Source: Echinometra lucunter (taxonomy: Eukaryota; Echinodermata; Echinoidea; Camarodonta; Echinometridae). Taken from it: 64,000 bases of DNA. The notes under the pieces are model-generated. The model saw only the letters and a program-made list of their open reading frames with translations, had not been told where the DNA came from and did not search any database. Location of the stretch: contig CM057170.1 in assembly GCA_029962745.1 (NCBI GenBank), positions 20,348,421-20,412,420 of the forward strand, given 5' to 3'. Both the position numbers and the translations under genes were made by a program. The stretch's first letter is position 1. Every line of letters begins with the position of its first letter. Of the stretch, positions 33,554-45,600 are shown piece by piece.

Positions 33554-36487
33554 AGATTGGGAGAATTATTACGTAGACTTCCCCATTTAAGATATTTTTG
33601 CCATTAGGATGTCTGCCAATGCACAATAGCTGGAGTACCACTTTGATTGTTGACATTTTACTGGATATGTTTAATGTAAACATCGGTATTTACTTCTCGA
33701 CTGAAAGAGTCCTAGCATAAAAAAGTACATTGCACTTTAGCTTTGTGAGTGATTCTGCCTCGCTTTACTTGATGGCGAGTTGAAACTTCGAGGCACTGAC
33801 GGGTTTTGGGAGGCACAGCCTGCTTATGCCTCCTTGTGAAAATGGTAAATCTTTATTACGTAGACAACGCCCCTGAAAAATGTACCTAAAAGTTTGAAAA
33901 TCGTTTTCCCTCACTTACAAAGAATATTTTCATCCCAAATGATGATGACATTCCTCTTAACACTTACTTTCTTAATTTTAATTCTAAACTATGTGAATTG
34001 TGCCCCCTTTTTACAAAATTTCTGTCTCCGCCCCTGGTTGTGGGTACAACTTTCAATCTCCAGAATTTAAAGACGATGGGAGCATACTGATCAAAATGTC
34101 GAGAACCTGCCATGCTCTTAACGGAGCTTATAGCTTTTAGCGGAGCTCACCAGCCCCTGTTTAAGGGCTCTCAGTCCTTTGAAAGAAAATATGGTGAATG
34201 TGATCTGTTTGAGAAATGTCAGATATGTTCGTATGATCAGTGGGTGAAAAATGGCAGGCACCACAGGCTTCCAAGAACCTTCTCGATTTAAGCATATAGT
34301 GTAGCTGAATAACACTGTAAGCATGAGAATAGAGTGGTGTGTGGTATATTCTTACCCTCACTTCATGGAGAAGTGACACTTTTAAAGTCGAGAAAGGTTA
34401 CTATTCTGGTGGTGTAATAATGATGTAAAAATATCTTCTAACGAAGATGTCAAAAAGATTATCATGATGTTGAAAAAAGTTTAAAATTGTGTATATTTAG
34501 TGACCATGGAAGATGATACAAGTTCACTAAAAAGATCCTACTTTCTATAATCTCTTCCTATTGGTCATTTTTTCCAGAAATTTCTTCTTGGACGTGTAAC
34601 TAGTAAAAAAAAAGTCTGGCAAATTCCTGTAGAATAAAGTGTAGACTAAGCTCGATATTCTCCCAAGAAACCATGATAATGATCCTAACTTCAGTCTTGT
34701 CAGGAGGGGAATAAGTTGTCTGAGATGGGGTGTGGGGGAGGGGCGGGGGTAGATGGGGTATCCACAATATGAAAGACTGGAATCCTCAGTAAACGGGAAG
34801 TAAAGGCGAGTCTGAATACAATCGTTTAACAAACTGACTAAGGCATTTTGAAAAAAATTCTATCTGTCCTTTTATTTCTTTCTTTTTTTCTTCTGCTGGG
34901 TGTTTAGAATGGGGGGGGGGGGGTGCAATGCTTGAAAATATACTCTATGCTTCAAATACCGCTAATACATTCACAGAAGAAAAATATCTAATTATATGTG
35001 AAACATCTTTCGATGACTTTAAATTGAAGAAAATGGAGACATATGTTTTAAGTCATATTAAAAAGAAAACACCCCGATACTGAGCAGGTGCATGCAGTGC
35101 TTGTGGATATTTTCAATGCTTAAATCGGATAATAGAAGGGCTTTATTTCCCGGTGATGCTTATTAAGTCGGACACTCTGCACAGCTGTGGGGCAGTTTAC
35201 ATGAAATACCTCTTTTCCCTCTGATTAAGTTTTCGATTCACGATATTTTCAATTACCTGGAAGGGAAAGAGAGTTCTTGAAACGAGTTTACAGTGCATCA
35301 AAAACTATCCTAAAGGCCACAATTAGCATTTTATTAAAATCTTTTCTTGTTAACAAAAAGCTCATTCCACTGTATGTTCACATCTTACAAAGATGTATCT
35401 TTCAGGCCACTCTAGAAAAATGATTCCCAGATTCATGTCAGAATATTTTCAAAGTAAGGAGGATGGGGTTTTATGGTATTTGATATTTGATATTTTCCCC
35501 GTAATTAATTGCCATTCGATCAATTTTGGCATCTTTTTGCTCTAACGGTTCTTGTCGCTAAAAGTTTCCATATAATGTTGCTGCACCAGCTAAAATAAGA
35601 TAAAATCGGCACAAACTTTAGCATTTCAATTTTACTTCCTATATTCACATACGTGATAACTTCAACAACCCCTCCCCTCTCCTCCTAACTTAAAACTAAA
35701 CGAAAATATAAGATTATAATATAAACAAACAAACAAACAAAAAACACACACATGCAAACACACATCGATCCCCTTGATTTGAAATTTTATTGGACAGAAA
35801 GAATTTTCTTGAGTAAAAAAAAAAGCACACGAAAATAGCCAATGACTTCTTGCTTTCTTGCTTTCCTTTTTTTGCTTTTTGCTTAATTCCTCTTTTGCTT
35901 GTCACAGAATTTTGGAAGGCCTTTTTTCTTCAGGGATTTTAAAGCATCCCCCTTGCATCTCAGAAGATCAGACGACGCATAGAACTCGGTCGCAAAGGAT
36001 GTTTTGAAAGGGTTACATGTTCTTGTTATTTGATCTGTTACTCTAACCCGGCTTTCCCTAATTGATCCACACCCCCATGTGCCGAACCCTAACAAGATTC
36101 AGTCAAATCACTCTTTTCTTTTCTGGTGGCGGTCTATAAACAAAAGCTGCCAGTAAAATGTTACCTGAGCTGGGTCGTCCTGAAAGGCTTTCAAAGCGGT
36201 GGCGCCTGAGCCAAGACACACTGCGGCGGTTCTAGGATTCTGGAACAGAAGTGATAGAGGGGACCTTATATCGTTTGAGCATGAGGCGTCGCTTTTTTAT
36301 CGGCGTACACTATAGGACGGCATCAGTGACTGTTAGCTCCAGCTTACGTCTTTTTTTAGTTATAGCCTGAGCAAATCAAGCGCGTGCAGACAATTAACTC
36401 ATTCACCACTGTTTGCACTTTTCCTCTCCCAGTCATTTTTTTTTTTTTTTTTTAGTTATTGCATTCTTCCATTAAGCGCAAAATAAC
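33554..36487. other. No gene recognised
   Basis: Long AT-rich stretch with a G run at about 34910-34923 and a T run near 36437-36454. Several 60-95 codon frames lack splice or domain evidence. Confidence 0.35.
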
Positions 36488-36490
36488 TAA

Positions 36491-36870
36491 TACTGCTTTC
36501 ACACCAAGGTACGGTCGCTGCGAGCGGTCGCTGCGACCAATGAAATCATAATGAAAGCATTTCATCGGTCGCTGCGACCGATCGTTTTGGTCAAAAACGA
36601 TCGGTCGCTGAGTACGGTCGGTGAGGTACTTCAGCGACCGATCGCGACCGATGCAAGCTAGATGTGAAAGCACATCGTACTCAGCGACCGATCGAAATGC
36701 AATGACCCCCATACATGCCTACGCACTATCTCTACTTCCGCTTCCGGCTAGGTCAGCTATACAGCGACCGATCGCTCTGGGCCTGACCAAATTTTGACGG
36801 AGGTGTGAAAGCACGTCCGATCGGTCGCTGGGTACGGTCGCAGCGACCGTACCTTGATGTGAAAGCAGTA
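36491..36870. mobile_element. Foldback MITE, CTGCTTTCACA ends
   Basis: Ends TACTGCTTTCACACCAAGGT and, inverted, TACTGCTTTCACATCAAGGT continue through ACGGTCGCTGCGA. TAA lies on both flanks (36488-36490 and 36871-36873). The interior is filled with CAGCGACCGATCG and its inverse, and internal TGTGAAAGCAC motifs repeat the end sequence. A TWA duplication would fit PIF/Harbinger, though the exact boundary is ambiguous. Confidence 0.7.
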
Positions 36871-36889
36871 TAAGGTTCACTAACCGTGT

Positions 36890-36970
36890 GATCCACATTC
36901 CGCCGACGCGACGCCCCGCGACGCGACGTGTCCACAAGACCACGAAGCGTCGCGACGCTTCTACAGAGAA
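36890..36970. repeat. CpG-rich palindrome cluster
   Basis: GAAGCGTCGCGACGCTTC at about 36945-36962 is a perfect 18-bp palindrome. Just upstream CGACGCGACG and GCGACGCGACG repeat around a CCCC. It is not part of the MITE by its ends, though it lies 20-90 bp outside it. Confidence 0.7.
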
Positions 36971-37009
36971 AGAGGGGCATTCACCTCCTACCTCCCCCAT
37001 CCGCCACTT

Positions 37010-38375
37010 GACGGGTAAAATTTGCTTTGCGCTGACAGGTTGAGCTTACATAAATCGAACCATTAACCTGATTACTTTATATCGAGAAGGAAGATCCCGT
37101 TCCACACTTCTTCCTGTATCTGTGTGCGTTTCGTCACTCTCCATGTAAAACGGGCCGTATTTTGATACAAGTTCCGTGCACGTTCATATATATGACGTCT
37201 TCGTCCATATCTAGAATGAGTTATACGTTTGAACTTAGTTACACACATAGTTCGTGATCGTGAGAGGATTAAGCACCTAATACCGCACATGAAGATGTGG
37301 ATGAAGAATATATGACTTAAAGGGATCCGATATCTTTGTGGAGGCTTATAGTTGAATTTTGATGTCTGCGTTGCATAAAGGTTATTCAGAAGGATAAATA
37401 AACAATCAGGAATATAAAGGTTTTGAAATATAAGATGTTATTATCAAGATATCTATCACTGAATTTCGCCATTTGCAAAACAAGACTGGGTATGATTTTG
37501 TCTTACACTGCAGTCTATAGGTTAAAAAGGTTTGGAATTTCTGGTCACTTGTATATTCTCACTTTTTGTGAAGCACATAATGATGCCTTTGAAGTGCATT
37601 TTGCAGGGCTATTATGTACACAATATTACACGTAGGGCCATGGAGCTCAGATTTTTAAAAGTTACTCAATGGCTTTAAAGTAGTACCACGAGACTATCTA
37701 TCCACCTTTCAACGAAGAACCTTTTTACAAACAAAAAAACTACACCGGTCCATATTTCTGGTATTCTCTTGAAGAGTCATTCAAACAGTCACCAAGCAAA
37801 TTTTCATTCAAACAAAAACTTTAGGTTAGGCAACTAAACAGTTACAGTGTTACACTTTGATTATAATGTAGAAGGGTAATGAAATAATGTCCCATCCAGT
37901 TTGAAGTATTGTCCAGTTTCGCGTGTTTTTTTTTTGTTTTTTGGTCGTCTGTGTTGTTTACATCCTTTCATGCCTTTTCAATTACAGTAAATGATACTGT
38001 GATATTCATGTTAGGGACCTGAGTTACAAGCTTTGCTTTCCAAGGTTTCCGCCACAGTGCAGCTAGCATTTATTTATAACTTAACATTTGAGTAATATTA
38101 CCCTTGTCGGAAATAAAAACTGGTTACTAATGTATTCACATTTATGCACGTTTTTCTCCAGAACCCTTGTTTAATAACTATTCAGTTAAACTGTTTGCAT
38201 CTGAACAGAAGGAAACCAGTTTGCAAGGATTAGTTGTTGCTATGTCGGGAAAGCCTCTGACAAGCTTCTCAGTTGTCAATGGAAACTTTTGTTCAACGAG
38301 TATGTATGAGGAAACGTTACTTTCATTTTAACCCTTAATCAAACAAGCTCACTTATTGATTGTCAGCTGTAAGAT
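37010..38375. other. No gene recognised
   Basis: AT-rich DNA without supported exon or repeat family. Confidence 0.35.
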
Positions 38376-38828
38376 GGGTTACAGTTCGTTATTCCGAAGG
38401 TTCGTCATTGTGAAGGTTCGCTATTCCGAAGGTTCGTTATTCCGAAGGTTCGTTAGTCCGAAAATGAAATAAGGTTCGTTATTCCTAAGGTTCGCTAGTA
38501 CGAAAATGAAAAAGTGCGTTAATCCGAAAACGAATAAGGTTCATTATTTCGAAGGTTCGTTAGTCCGAACAGGAAATAAGGTTATTTAGTTCGTTAGTTA
38601 TTTTCGGACTAACGAACCTTATTTCATTTTCGGACCATCGAACCTTCGGACTAACGAACCTTATTTCATATTCGGACTATCGAACCTTCGAAATAACGCC
38701 GCAAATGCTCGGATTAACGAACCCTTTTTCATTTTCGGACTAACGAACATCTAGGTATACGCAATTGGCGTGTTTCGGAATAACGAACTTTTGGAATAAC
38801 GAACTTTCGGAATAACGAACATCAACCC
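38376..38828. mobile_element. Foldback element with tandem-repeat arms
   Basis: Left and inverted right ends share GGGTT then GTTCGTTATTCCGAA. The left arm is a tandem run of about 16-bp GGTTCGTTATTCCGAA variants (later GTTAGTCCGAAAATGAA). The right arm is the inverted series (TTCGGACTAACGAACC). The centre is near 38590. It is a long imperfect hairpin built from minisatellite arms, as in Foldback-type or MITE elements. Confidence 0.75.
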
Positions 38829-39059
38829 GAGATATACAGTTCATGTTGGGCCACGGATGAATCAAGGGGCGTCACTGGAGGGGCGTCAGGATGTATGACC
38901 CCCATCCCGGGCCCCAACTCGGTATTTTTCAACACATTACTAGTACATTGACGGCAAAATGAATTACACTTCCCATTTCCTACTGAAGCTTGTCGCTAAA
39001 AGAGCTCATTAATATGGCATGATTTATGTCAATGCTAGGCGGTAGGGGCGCCGGTTAAG
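38829..39059. other. No gene recognised
   Basis: Short unassigned spacer; contains old GGGGCGTCA repeat text near 38870-38890. Confidence 0.3.
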
Positions 39060-39320
39060 TGGTTGAATTTGAATTTTAAGTTTATTCTCATATCTCACAT
39101 AACGTAAGATATAACAAATGTTTAACAATAAAATAGAATATATTAAAAAACAAACAAACAATGGCATGCGTATTCGTGTAAATATGGAGTGAGTCAAAAG
39201 TAATTGAGTGAAATAAGGAACCTGCATGAAAAGCAGAGCTTGTTGAGTCTCCAGGTTCCTTAATAATTTCATGGATAGGACACAATTAAAGGCAAAGAAT
39301 ATATATTTATGAAGAACTTT
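39060..39320 (-). repeat. Probable LINE 3' end
   Basis: On the minus strand a low-complexity UTR-like stretch ends in GAGAATAAACTTAAAATTC and TCAAATTCAACC at the 39060 side, again AATAAA followed by short repeats. It includes GGAACCTGGAGACTCAAC, which forms a hairpin with GGAACCTGCATG text. Class uncertain. Confidence 0.4.
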
Positions 39321-39444
39321 CAGTACCGAAATAAAGCACGTGTACGTATTGTAGTACGTGGTACAGCCTATGGGTACAGCCCCATATCGCGCGTCATCGA
39401 TAACAAAAAACGGTTTCACGTGTAGTATTACAAACTTTAAAAAA

Positions 39445-40205
39445 ATTGGTCAAAAGCATGCATATTCCCGGGGATTTATGGGGGTCTATTGTACACATCG
39501 AGGTTCAATATATATTTTCAGAGTTAGATAAATCCTAGGGGAATCAACTTAATTTCAAATTCTCTGTTTTTGTGTATTAACCTATGGCAGCTCTTAGGAC
39601 AAAAGCATGCATAGTACCCGAAATTTATGGGGAGTCTTTGAATTTTTTGAGCCTTTAGTAATCTTTTCCAAAGTCTCAGATTACGTATAAACCACATTTG
39701 AAATAAATTCAAATTAGTAATAGGAGATACTACAATTATTTAAAAATTGCTTGTTTTAACGTGTAAACCTATGGCAGGCAAGATTTTCCAAAGCAAAAAA
39801 TATGCATATTCCCGGGGGTCTATTTGAATCGTGGAGCCTTAATCATATATTTTCAGAGTTTGAAATTTTATGTAAATTGCTTCTTCCGTAAATTCAAATA
39901 AACGTTAGGGGAATTAAAATCATTTCAAAAATATCTGGTTTTGCGTGTTAGCCTATGGCAGCTCTTAGGACAAAAGCATGCATAGTACCCGAAATTTATG
40001 GGGAGTCTTTGAATTTTTTTGAGCCTTTAATAATCTGTTCTAAAGTCTCAAATTACATATAAATCACATTTGAAAAAATTCAAACAAGTAATAGGGGAAC
40101 TATAATCAATCTTAAAATCCTTGTTTTTACCTGTTATCCCTATGGCAGGTGACTCTGTCAAAGAGCAGGCATGATCCTGAAGATATTTATTGCCATTTAT
40201 TGAAA
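39445..40205 (+). repeat. Tandem array, about 185-bp units in 370-bp pairs
   Basis: AGCATGCATA followed by CCCG and a TTTATGGGG block occurs near 39455, 39605, 39800, 39974 and 40165. The 39588-39770 segment (CTATGGCAGCTCTTAGGACA and GGGGAGTCTTTGAATTTTTT) recurs nearly unchanged at 39955-40140. The odd and even units differ, so the higher-order period is about 370 bp. Confidence 0.8.
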
Positions 40206-40668
40206 ATAAAGTTTTTATGAAATGTTCTTTTAACTATCCATTCTTCTGTTCGTGCAAAAATCAGACTTTAGAAACAAATTTTTAGATATAAAATTTCAAG
40301 AATAGATTAGAATTTTTTCACACGTTACGTCAATGGCGGACGCAATTTTCCGATTCCATTTTTAACACAGCATTTACCCTTGCCAAAACGTACTACGGAA
40401 GTAGGCGAGAGTAATTTGTCTTGTAATCCAATGTCTTTGACAAAGGTAACGACTTGAAAATTAAGGTCAATGATGAAAGAAAAGGGCTGCTTAAAGAAGA
40501 TATAAGAGATAGAGGGAGAGAAAGAAAGAATAAAAGAACGAAAAGCAAAACAAAAGGATAAAAGAGAGGGAATCTGACATAAAAAAGTGTCTGCCAAGCC
40601 GTATTGTTCTGGGGCATGAAAAAGTACAAAGCGGAAGTTATGTGAGAAATTTGCTCAGCCAGTGCGTA
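40206..40668. other. No gene recognised
   Basis: AT-rich, purine-rich in 40480-40560; nothing supported. Confidence 0.35.
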
Positions 40669-41780
40669 TTAGCCAGGTACACATACATTATATACATAAT
40701 ATGCAGAAAGAAAATAGGTGTGCAATAACATGGCTTTCAATTTACATTTGAAAACACTTAGTGAGGTACTGTGTATCGTATCGTGGGTAAGATCATTCCA
40801 AAACTTGGGTCCTTCAAATGCAATTGTTTTTTTTAGCAAAGGGTCACTATGAACATGATGGATAAAGAAAGTGGACAAAATAAACAACCCCTCATTCTAC
40901 CCTTCACAATGGTTTTGGTAGTCAAAGAACATCCCTTCACTGCTATTTTCTAAAATATGTGGAACAGGCGTAACATGCATATTCACCTGGAACTATTGAT
41001 TAAACATAATAGCAGTGAAGGGATGTTCTTTTGACTACCAGAACCATTGTGAAGGGTAGAATGAGAGGTTGTTTATTTTGTCCACTTTCTTTGTAAGTCA
41101 TGTTCATAGTGGGTGTGTGAGCACGTGAAAGGTGATAGGAGTCCCTTTGTCGGGTGGGATAAGTACGAATAAAGTTATTTCTCTGGAACATACATGAAAA
41201 AAAGGTCTGGCAATTCATCTTTTGATAGTTGAAACATGAATATCCCCAGCTGAAATTCATATAGATCGGCAATTTTCAATATTTTATTTTTGAAAAATAG
41301 AGGATTTGTATGGGAATAAAACCCAGCTTGATTAATCACCCTAATTGCCCGCTTTTGTATTTTTATTTTTTAAAAATCAAATTAAGGTTGTATCACAATT
41401 TTCCCAAGCCAGTATTCCATAATTCATTATGAGATGCGATGAGTGTGGAATACAAATTCTTCAAAATATAATCAGGGGAAAAAATATTTGAGCTTGTTTA
41501 AAATACCAATATTTCTAGAAGATAACTTACAAATATAATCAATTTGACATTTCCATGATAATTCGTGATCAATGTAAAGTCCAAGAAATTTGGTAGAATC
41601 TTCTTGCAGTAGACTGACATTATTTATGATTACATGACCCGGTAATGATTTTTAAAGAGTTGGTAAAAAGCATAAAATTAGTTTTAACATCATTGAGTGA
41701 CAACTTGTTTGCTCGAATCCAAGTCTGAACTGACTGTAATTCCATGTTTAAAAGACTAAGTAGTGAATTTGGGTTGAGGG
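40669..41780 (-). mobile_element. Decayed LINE fragment
   Basis: On the minus strand, near 41780-41650, the frame reads ELQSVQTWIRANKLSLNDVK then TNFMLF, the conserved region after the LINE reverse transcriptase active site. Stops and shifts follow. At 41272-41100 there is FIRTYPTRQRDSYHL, and at 40887-40669 IAFEGPKFWNDL with SLSVFKCKLK, the usual C-terminal end. It is therefore the last third of a CR1/Jockey-type ORF2, interrupted by an inverted repeat at 40846-41112 and bounded on the other side by a MITE at 41781. Not functional. Confidence 0.8.
40846..41112. repeat. Inverted repeat inside LINE
   Basis: Arms of about 105 bp (40846-40952 and 41006-41112) begin and end with CACTATGAACATGA and its inverse. 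They share GAAAGTGGACAAAATAAACA and CATCCCTTCACTGCTATT, with a spacer near 53 bp. This would fold into a strong hairpin. It separates two LINE segments that should be contiguous. Confidence 0.75.
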
Positions 41781-41998
41781 GACTCTTAAAAATTCCAAGT
41801 CAGATTGACCGGAAAGAGTCCGTTAGGGCCACATCCCGTTCCGGATCAAAAAATGACCTGGAATAAGGTAAAATGACCTGGAATTAGGTCAAATGTCAAA
41901 TAGGTCAAACCCAGAAACTATTCCGGGTCATTCTTTGACCCGGAAAGGAGTGTAGCACCAACGGACCCTTTCATTCTGACCCGGAATTTTTAAGAGTT
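41781..41998. mobile_element. MITE family 2 copy B
   Basis: GACTCTTAAAAATTCC at the left and GGAATTTTTAAGAGT at the right, with internal TTCCGGGTCA, GACCTGGAAT and CAACGGACC, match copy A at 17083 along its length. The outermost bases and TA duplication are eroded. It abuts the point where the LINE fragment stops being readable. Confidence 0.75.
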
Positions 41999-42995
41999 GG
42001 TATGTGGCCCAAGGTAAACATTCTTGTCAGCATTTTGTCAGCAAACTCCGCACTTTATACCTGAACTTGTGTCTCCGTTCTTTCTGCTTTCCTTTGGCCC
42101 ATCTGTCAGTATGCATTGTGCTTTTAGATTTTGTATGGATGCGCAAGAATAATGCCCCAGTCACGCCATTATCCAAATAATGGGCCTTAACACTATCAAA
42201 ATTCAAAATTAAAAAGGTTAGAATATTACAATTATTAACTTAATGGAAAATTCAGAGATTTATTCTAGTTTGCAAATAGTGCTGATTACTAATTATTGTC
42301 AAACAGACGTTTCTCTTGACAAGTAAGAAGATTGCCTGAGGTAACAAATTCTGCATGCAAATATTAGTAACCATGGTTCTGGAGAGAAACGTGTTATTAT
42401 GGAAGTTACGGGTCTCCTAGTGGGTTACGATAACTGTGTCGAAGATTATACATGTACAGGGGCGGATCCAACGGGGGGGGGGGGGGGGGGGGGGGGGGAA
42501 TCGACCGCGCCCCCTTTTGAAAGCGAAGAGTCTATTTTTTTTTTTTTTTGCTTACCAGAAAATTTGGGGGGTAACATAAACACCTGAAAGTCCCGGGGAC
42601 CTTTTTTTTCTGGTCAGCAAATTTTACAATCAAAAGAGAGACATGAAAAAGTCGATCCCCACTTTTGAAAAATTATGGATCCGGCGCTGTTACGGTAAAA
42701 TGTTCCTTTCAATTGTACATTTAAATACCTGCATAATAGGCCTATTAAATTCAATGTGACCGTGACAGGCTTGCTCTTTGAACTGTTGCTTAAAGGGTTT
42801 CTATGTCACAAAGAAATATTTCGAATGGTCCAGAGCAGAAGTGCGTTGAATAGCAAACCCATGCGATGATGTACGTGCGTGCGTATACGCGCCATTTTTG
42901 CAGCACATGATACATTTTCGAACCTTGGTCAACAACTTCTTGGAAACTTTTGACTCCCGTTTTTGTTTTTGTTTTTTTGTTGTTGCTGGAAATAG
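41999..42995. other. No gene; 26-base G run
   Basis: A 26-base G run at 42473-42498 follows GGGGCGGATCCAAC, an old repeat text also seen near 29625 and 14405. It would be upstream or intronic relative to the exon below. Confidence 0.4.
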
Positions 42996-43053
42996 AATTT
43001 CACATTCGGAGGCCATTCGGTTCCAAGAATCACTTGCTTATTTTGCAGAAGAA
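42996..43053 (+). CDS. Candidate internal coding exon, unknown protein
   Basis: A long T-rich tract ends in GGAAATAG, a usable acceptor at 42995. The following 58 bases read ISHSEAIRFQESLAYFAEE and stop at a consensus donor, GTGAGT, at 43054. The exon starts with one base completing a codon and ends in phase 0. That is compatible with the exon at 45966, which starts in phase 0. The joined peptide is amphipathic and helix-like. No family is recognised. The exon is short enough to be chance. Confidence 0.3.
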
Positions 43054-44160
43054 GTGAGTACAAATCTTTTTGATGCTTGTATTAAAAAGATTACTGAAAA
43101 TGCTAAAATTATGGATGTTTTGTTATATTGAGGGTCTAGATTTAAAGGTGCTCTTTTTAAAAATCAAAATGTATGACGAAAATGGCCTTGCTTACAGATC
43201 GTTCGGTATAAAGATTTTCTTTTTTATACACCCACTGATATATCGAGAAAAGCAATCATAAAATTTCTATATAAAGGGTTTCTTATACTGGATAGGCCTA
43301 TTTACGATTTCGAGGCAAAACACTACTTTGAGGCGCGAATTCGAAGACTGGATGGGCTAAATATTACGTCTTGCAGGGCTGACGTCCATTTTTCTGTGGA
43401 AAGAACACAGCACATATAAATTTGTATTTGAAGACAAAAAATATCAAGGCTGGAATCGGTTATCTGGGATTCACGGTCATAGATTTTTTACGAATATCAA
43501 TTTTTCTTTAGAGCTGCATTCATTCAGAAAAAAAATCTGGACTTGCATTTGAACTTTGTATTGGTCCAGTGCTTCGTTTAAAACTTATAATCTGGAATTT
43601 ATTCATGAAAAATGCGAGTTGATTCGTTGTACTGAAATAAATGATAATCTCGATTAAGTCTAGAAATAGCATTTTTGATGTTTATTACATTAAATAACGT
43701 TTTATGATAACTTTGAAAGAAAAAACCCCTCTTTTGAGATTAGTATTTCAAAAGCAGTGTAGTTGTTTGTTCTGAAAGTCTGAATTCGAAGCTCAATTAC
43801 AATTAGAGTATCGACGTGCCGTTTCTATACCATAGTATGATACGAATTTTCTTCCAAATGGTTATTTGTATTTTCTAAGGTATAGTGTAATTTTTGTTTA
43901 TATAAGTGCAATTCAACGTTATTTTCTGTTTCACTATTAAATCCTTTAACTGAATCGATTTATCTATAAATCGCTATTAAATCTGTTAAATGGACTTTAT
44001 TTATCTAGATGCAGATTAATGCTAGATTTAAGTGCATGCGGTATTCAGGCGGAATTTAGCAGGTTAGTTAGTTTTATAAGTGCTGCAGACCAAAAACATA
44101 GTTATTTCAATCAATAGCAACCCCCCCCCCTCCAAAAAATCCCCCAAATCAACAACAAAG
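43054..44160. other. Presumed intron, nothing recognised
   Basis: AT-rich sequence with a C run near 44111-44120. If the exon pair is right, this is the first part of a 2.9-kb intron. Confidence 0.3.
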
Positions 44161-44164
44161 AAAA

Positions 44165-44409
44165 AAAAACAAAATAAGAAGAAAAAGAAGTAGAAGAGAA
44201 AGAAGAAGAAGTATAAGAAGAAGAAGAAGACAGAAGAAGAAGAAGAAGAAGAAAGAAGAAGAAGAAGAAGGAGGAAGAAGAAGAAAGAAGAAGTATAAGA
44301 AGAAGAAGAAGAAAGAAGAAGAAGAAAGAAGAAGAAGAAGAAGAAGAAAGAAGAAGAAGAAGAAGACAGAAGAAGAAAGAAGAAGAAGAATAAAGAAGAA
44401 GAAGAAACA
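44165..44409 (+). repeat. (GAA)n microsatellite
   Basis: About 245 bases of GAA with AAAGAA and ACAGAA interruptions, all purine except a few bases. Minus-strand frames (poly-Leu, Ser or Phe) are artefacts. Long GAA tracts can form triplex DNA. Confidence 0.95.
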
Positions 44410-45399
44410 ACACTTCATTAATTTATTGTCCTATATTTTCATGATAGAAATTGTACTTCTTAAAGTAGGCTGAGACTGGACCCTATGAAATGCTACCTCC
44501 TGTTCGGGGTTGTAGCAATATCCATCATGCCTATCGACAATCTTCACCTGCATGTCAAGATATAGAAGAGAATGCAAACTATCTGTGAAAAGAACACGAA
44601 TAGCTAATTTCAGTATGGCAGGGCAGTCACATATAGCCAAGAGGTATTTGAGTTTGGTTTACGGACAGAGCCGAGCTAACCTTTCAATTTCATTGAAGGC
44701 GGTTCTTCCTCGTATTATGAATTGTCTGCAGGTGTCCTTTTTGATGTCAACGCATACCGATTTGAATTAAAGATATTCATGTTCCAGGGAAGCTTGGATT
44801 CTTTCGAACCTGTAAATTTGCGTCCCCAGACATTTTTCTAGGGTCGTAAGCCCCGCCTATTTTCAGTCGGCAGAAAGCACGTGCTCTTCTTTATTTCAAA
44901 TTTGACTGACAACCTCTATGAATTTCAGGTAGAGATTTTGGTCGGGAAAAGAAATTTGGTTGGTTAAAAGCAAGACACGTGATACTCGAGGTTTAGAAGA
45001 TAGCAGCTAATTATTGGTGATTAAGGTGTATAAGATCGGGGAGGCACTTGGGTGTGGTGCTTTTTGTCTGGTTTTGCTGTTGCAGTTAATGTGTCGCATT
45101 GGAGCATTTTATCGTGTTTCGCTATTAAGTTAGGTAAGGGACACCAAGCCCAGTTCAAGTATACTTTATTTCATCCTTTTTTCCTCACTCTTATCATGTT
45201 TACCACCTCTGAAAAGATACATTTTCGCATGCATTTTCGACCACACTCGCTTCACTCTCACTCTTTACATTTTTATCATTCAATTCTGATACTTTTGTTT
45301 GCTTTTAAAAGAGAGGTTCAAAGAATTTTTAAGTCGACACAGACTCTGAAGGACGGAGAAGATTGGTGGTGAAATCTAAAGTGAATGTGAGCAGAACAA
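44410..45399. other. No gene recognised
   Basis: Open frames at 44431-44770 and 45052-45372 have no domain I can name and no splice pair. Confidence 0.35.

Positions 45400-45600
<201 letters not shown>

Noticed and set aside
44431..44770. Possible Penelope-like or other retroelement remnant
   Set aside because: A THTD motif on one strand and an LD-rich phrase on the other were suggestive, but no ordered motif series followed in either frame.
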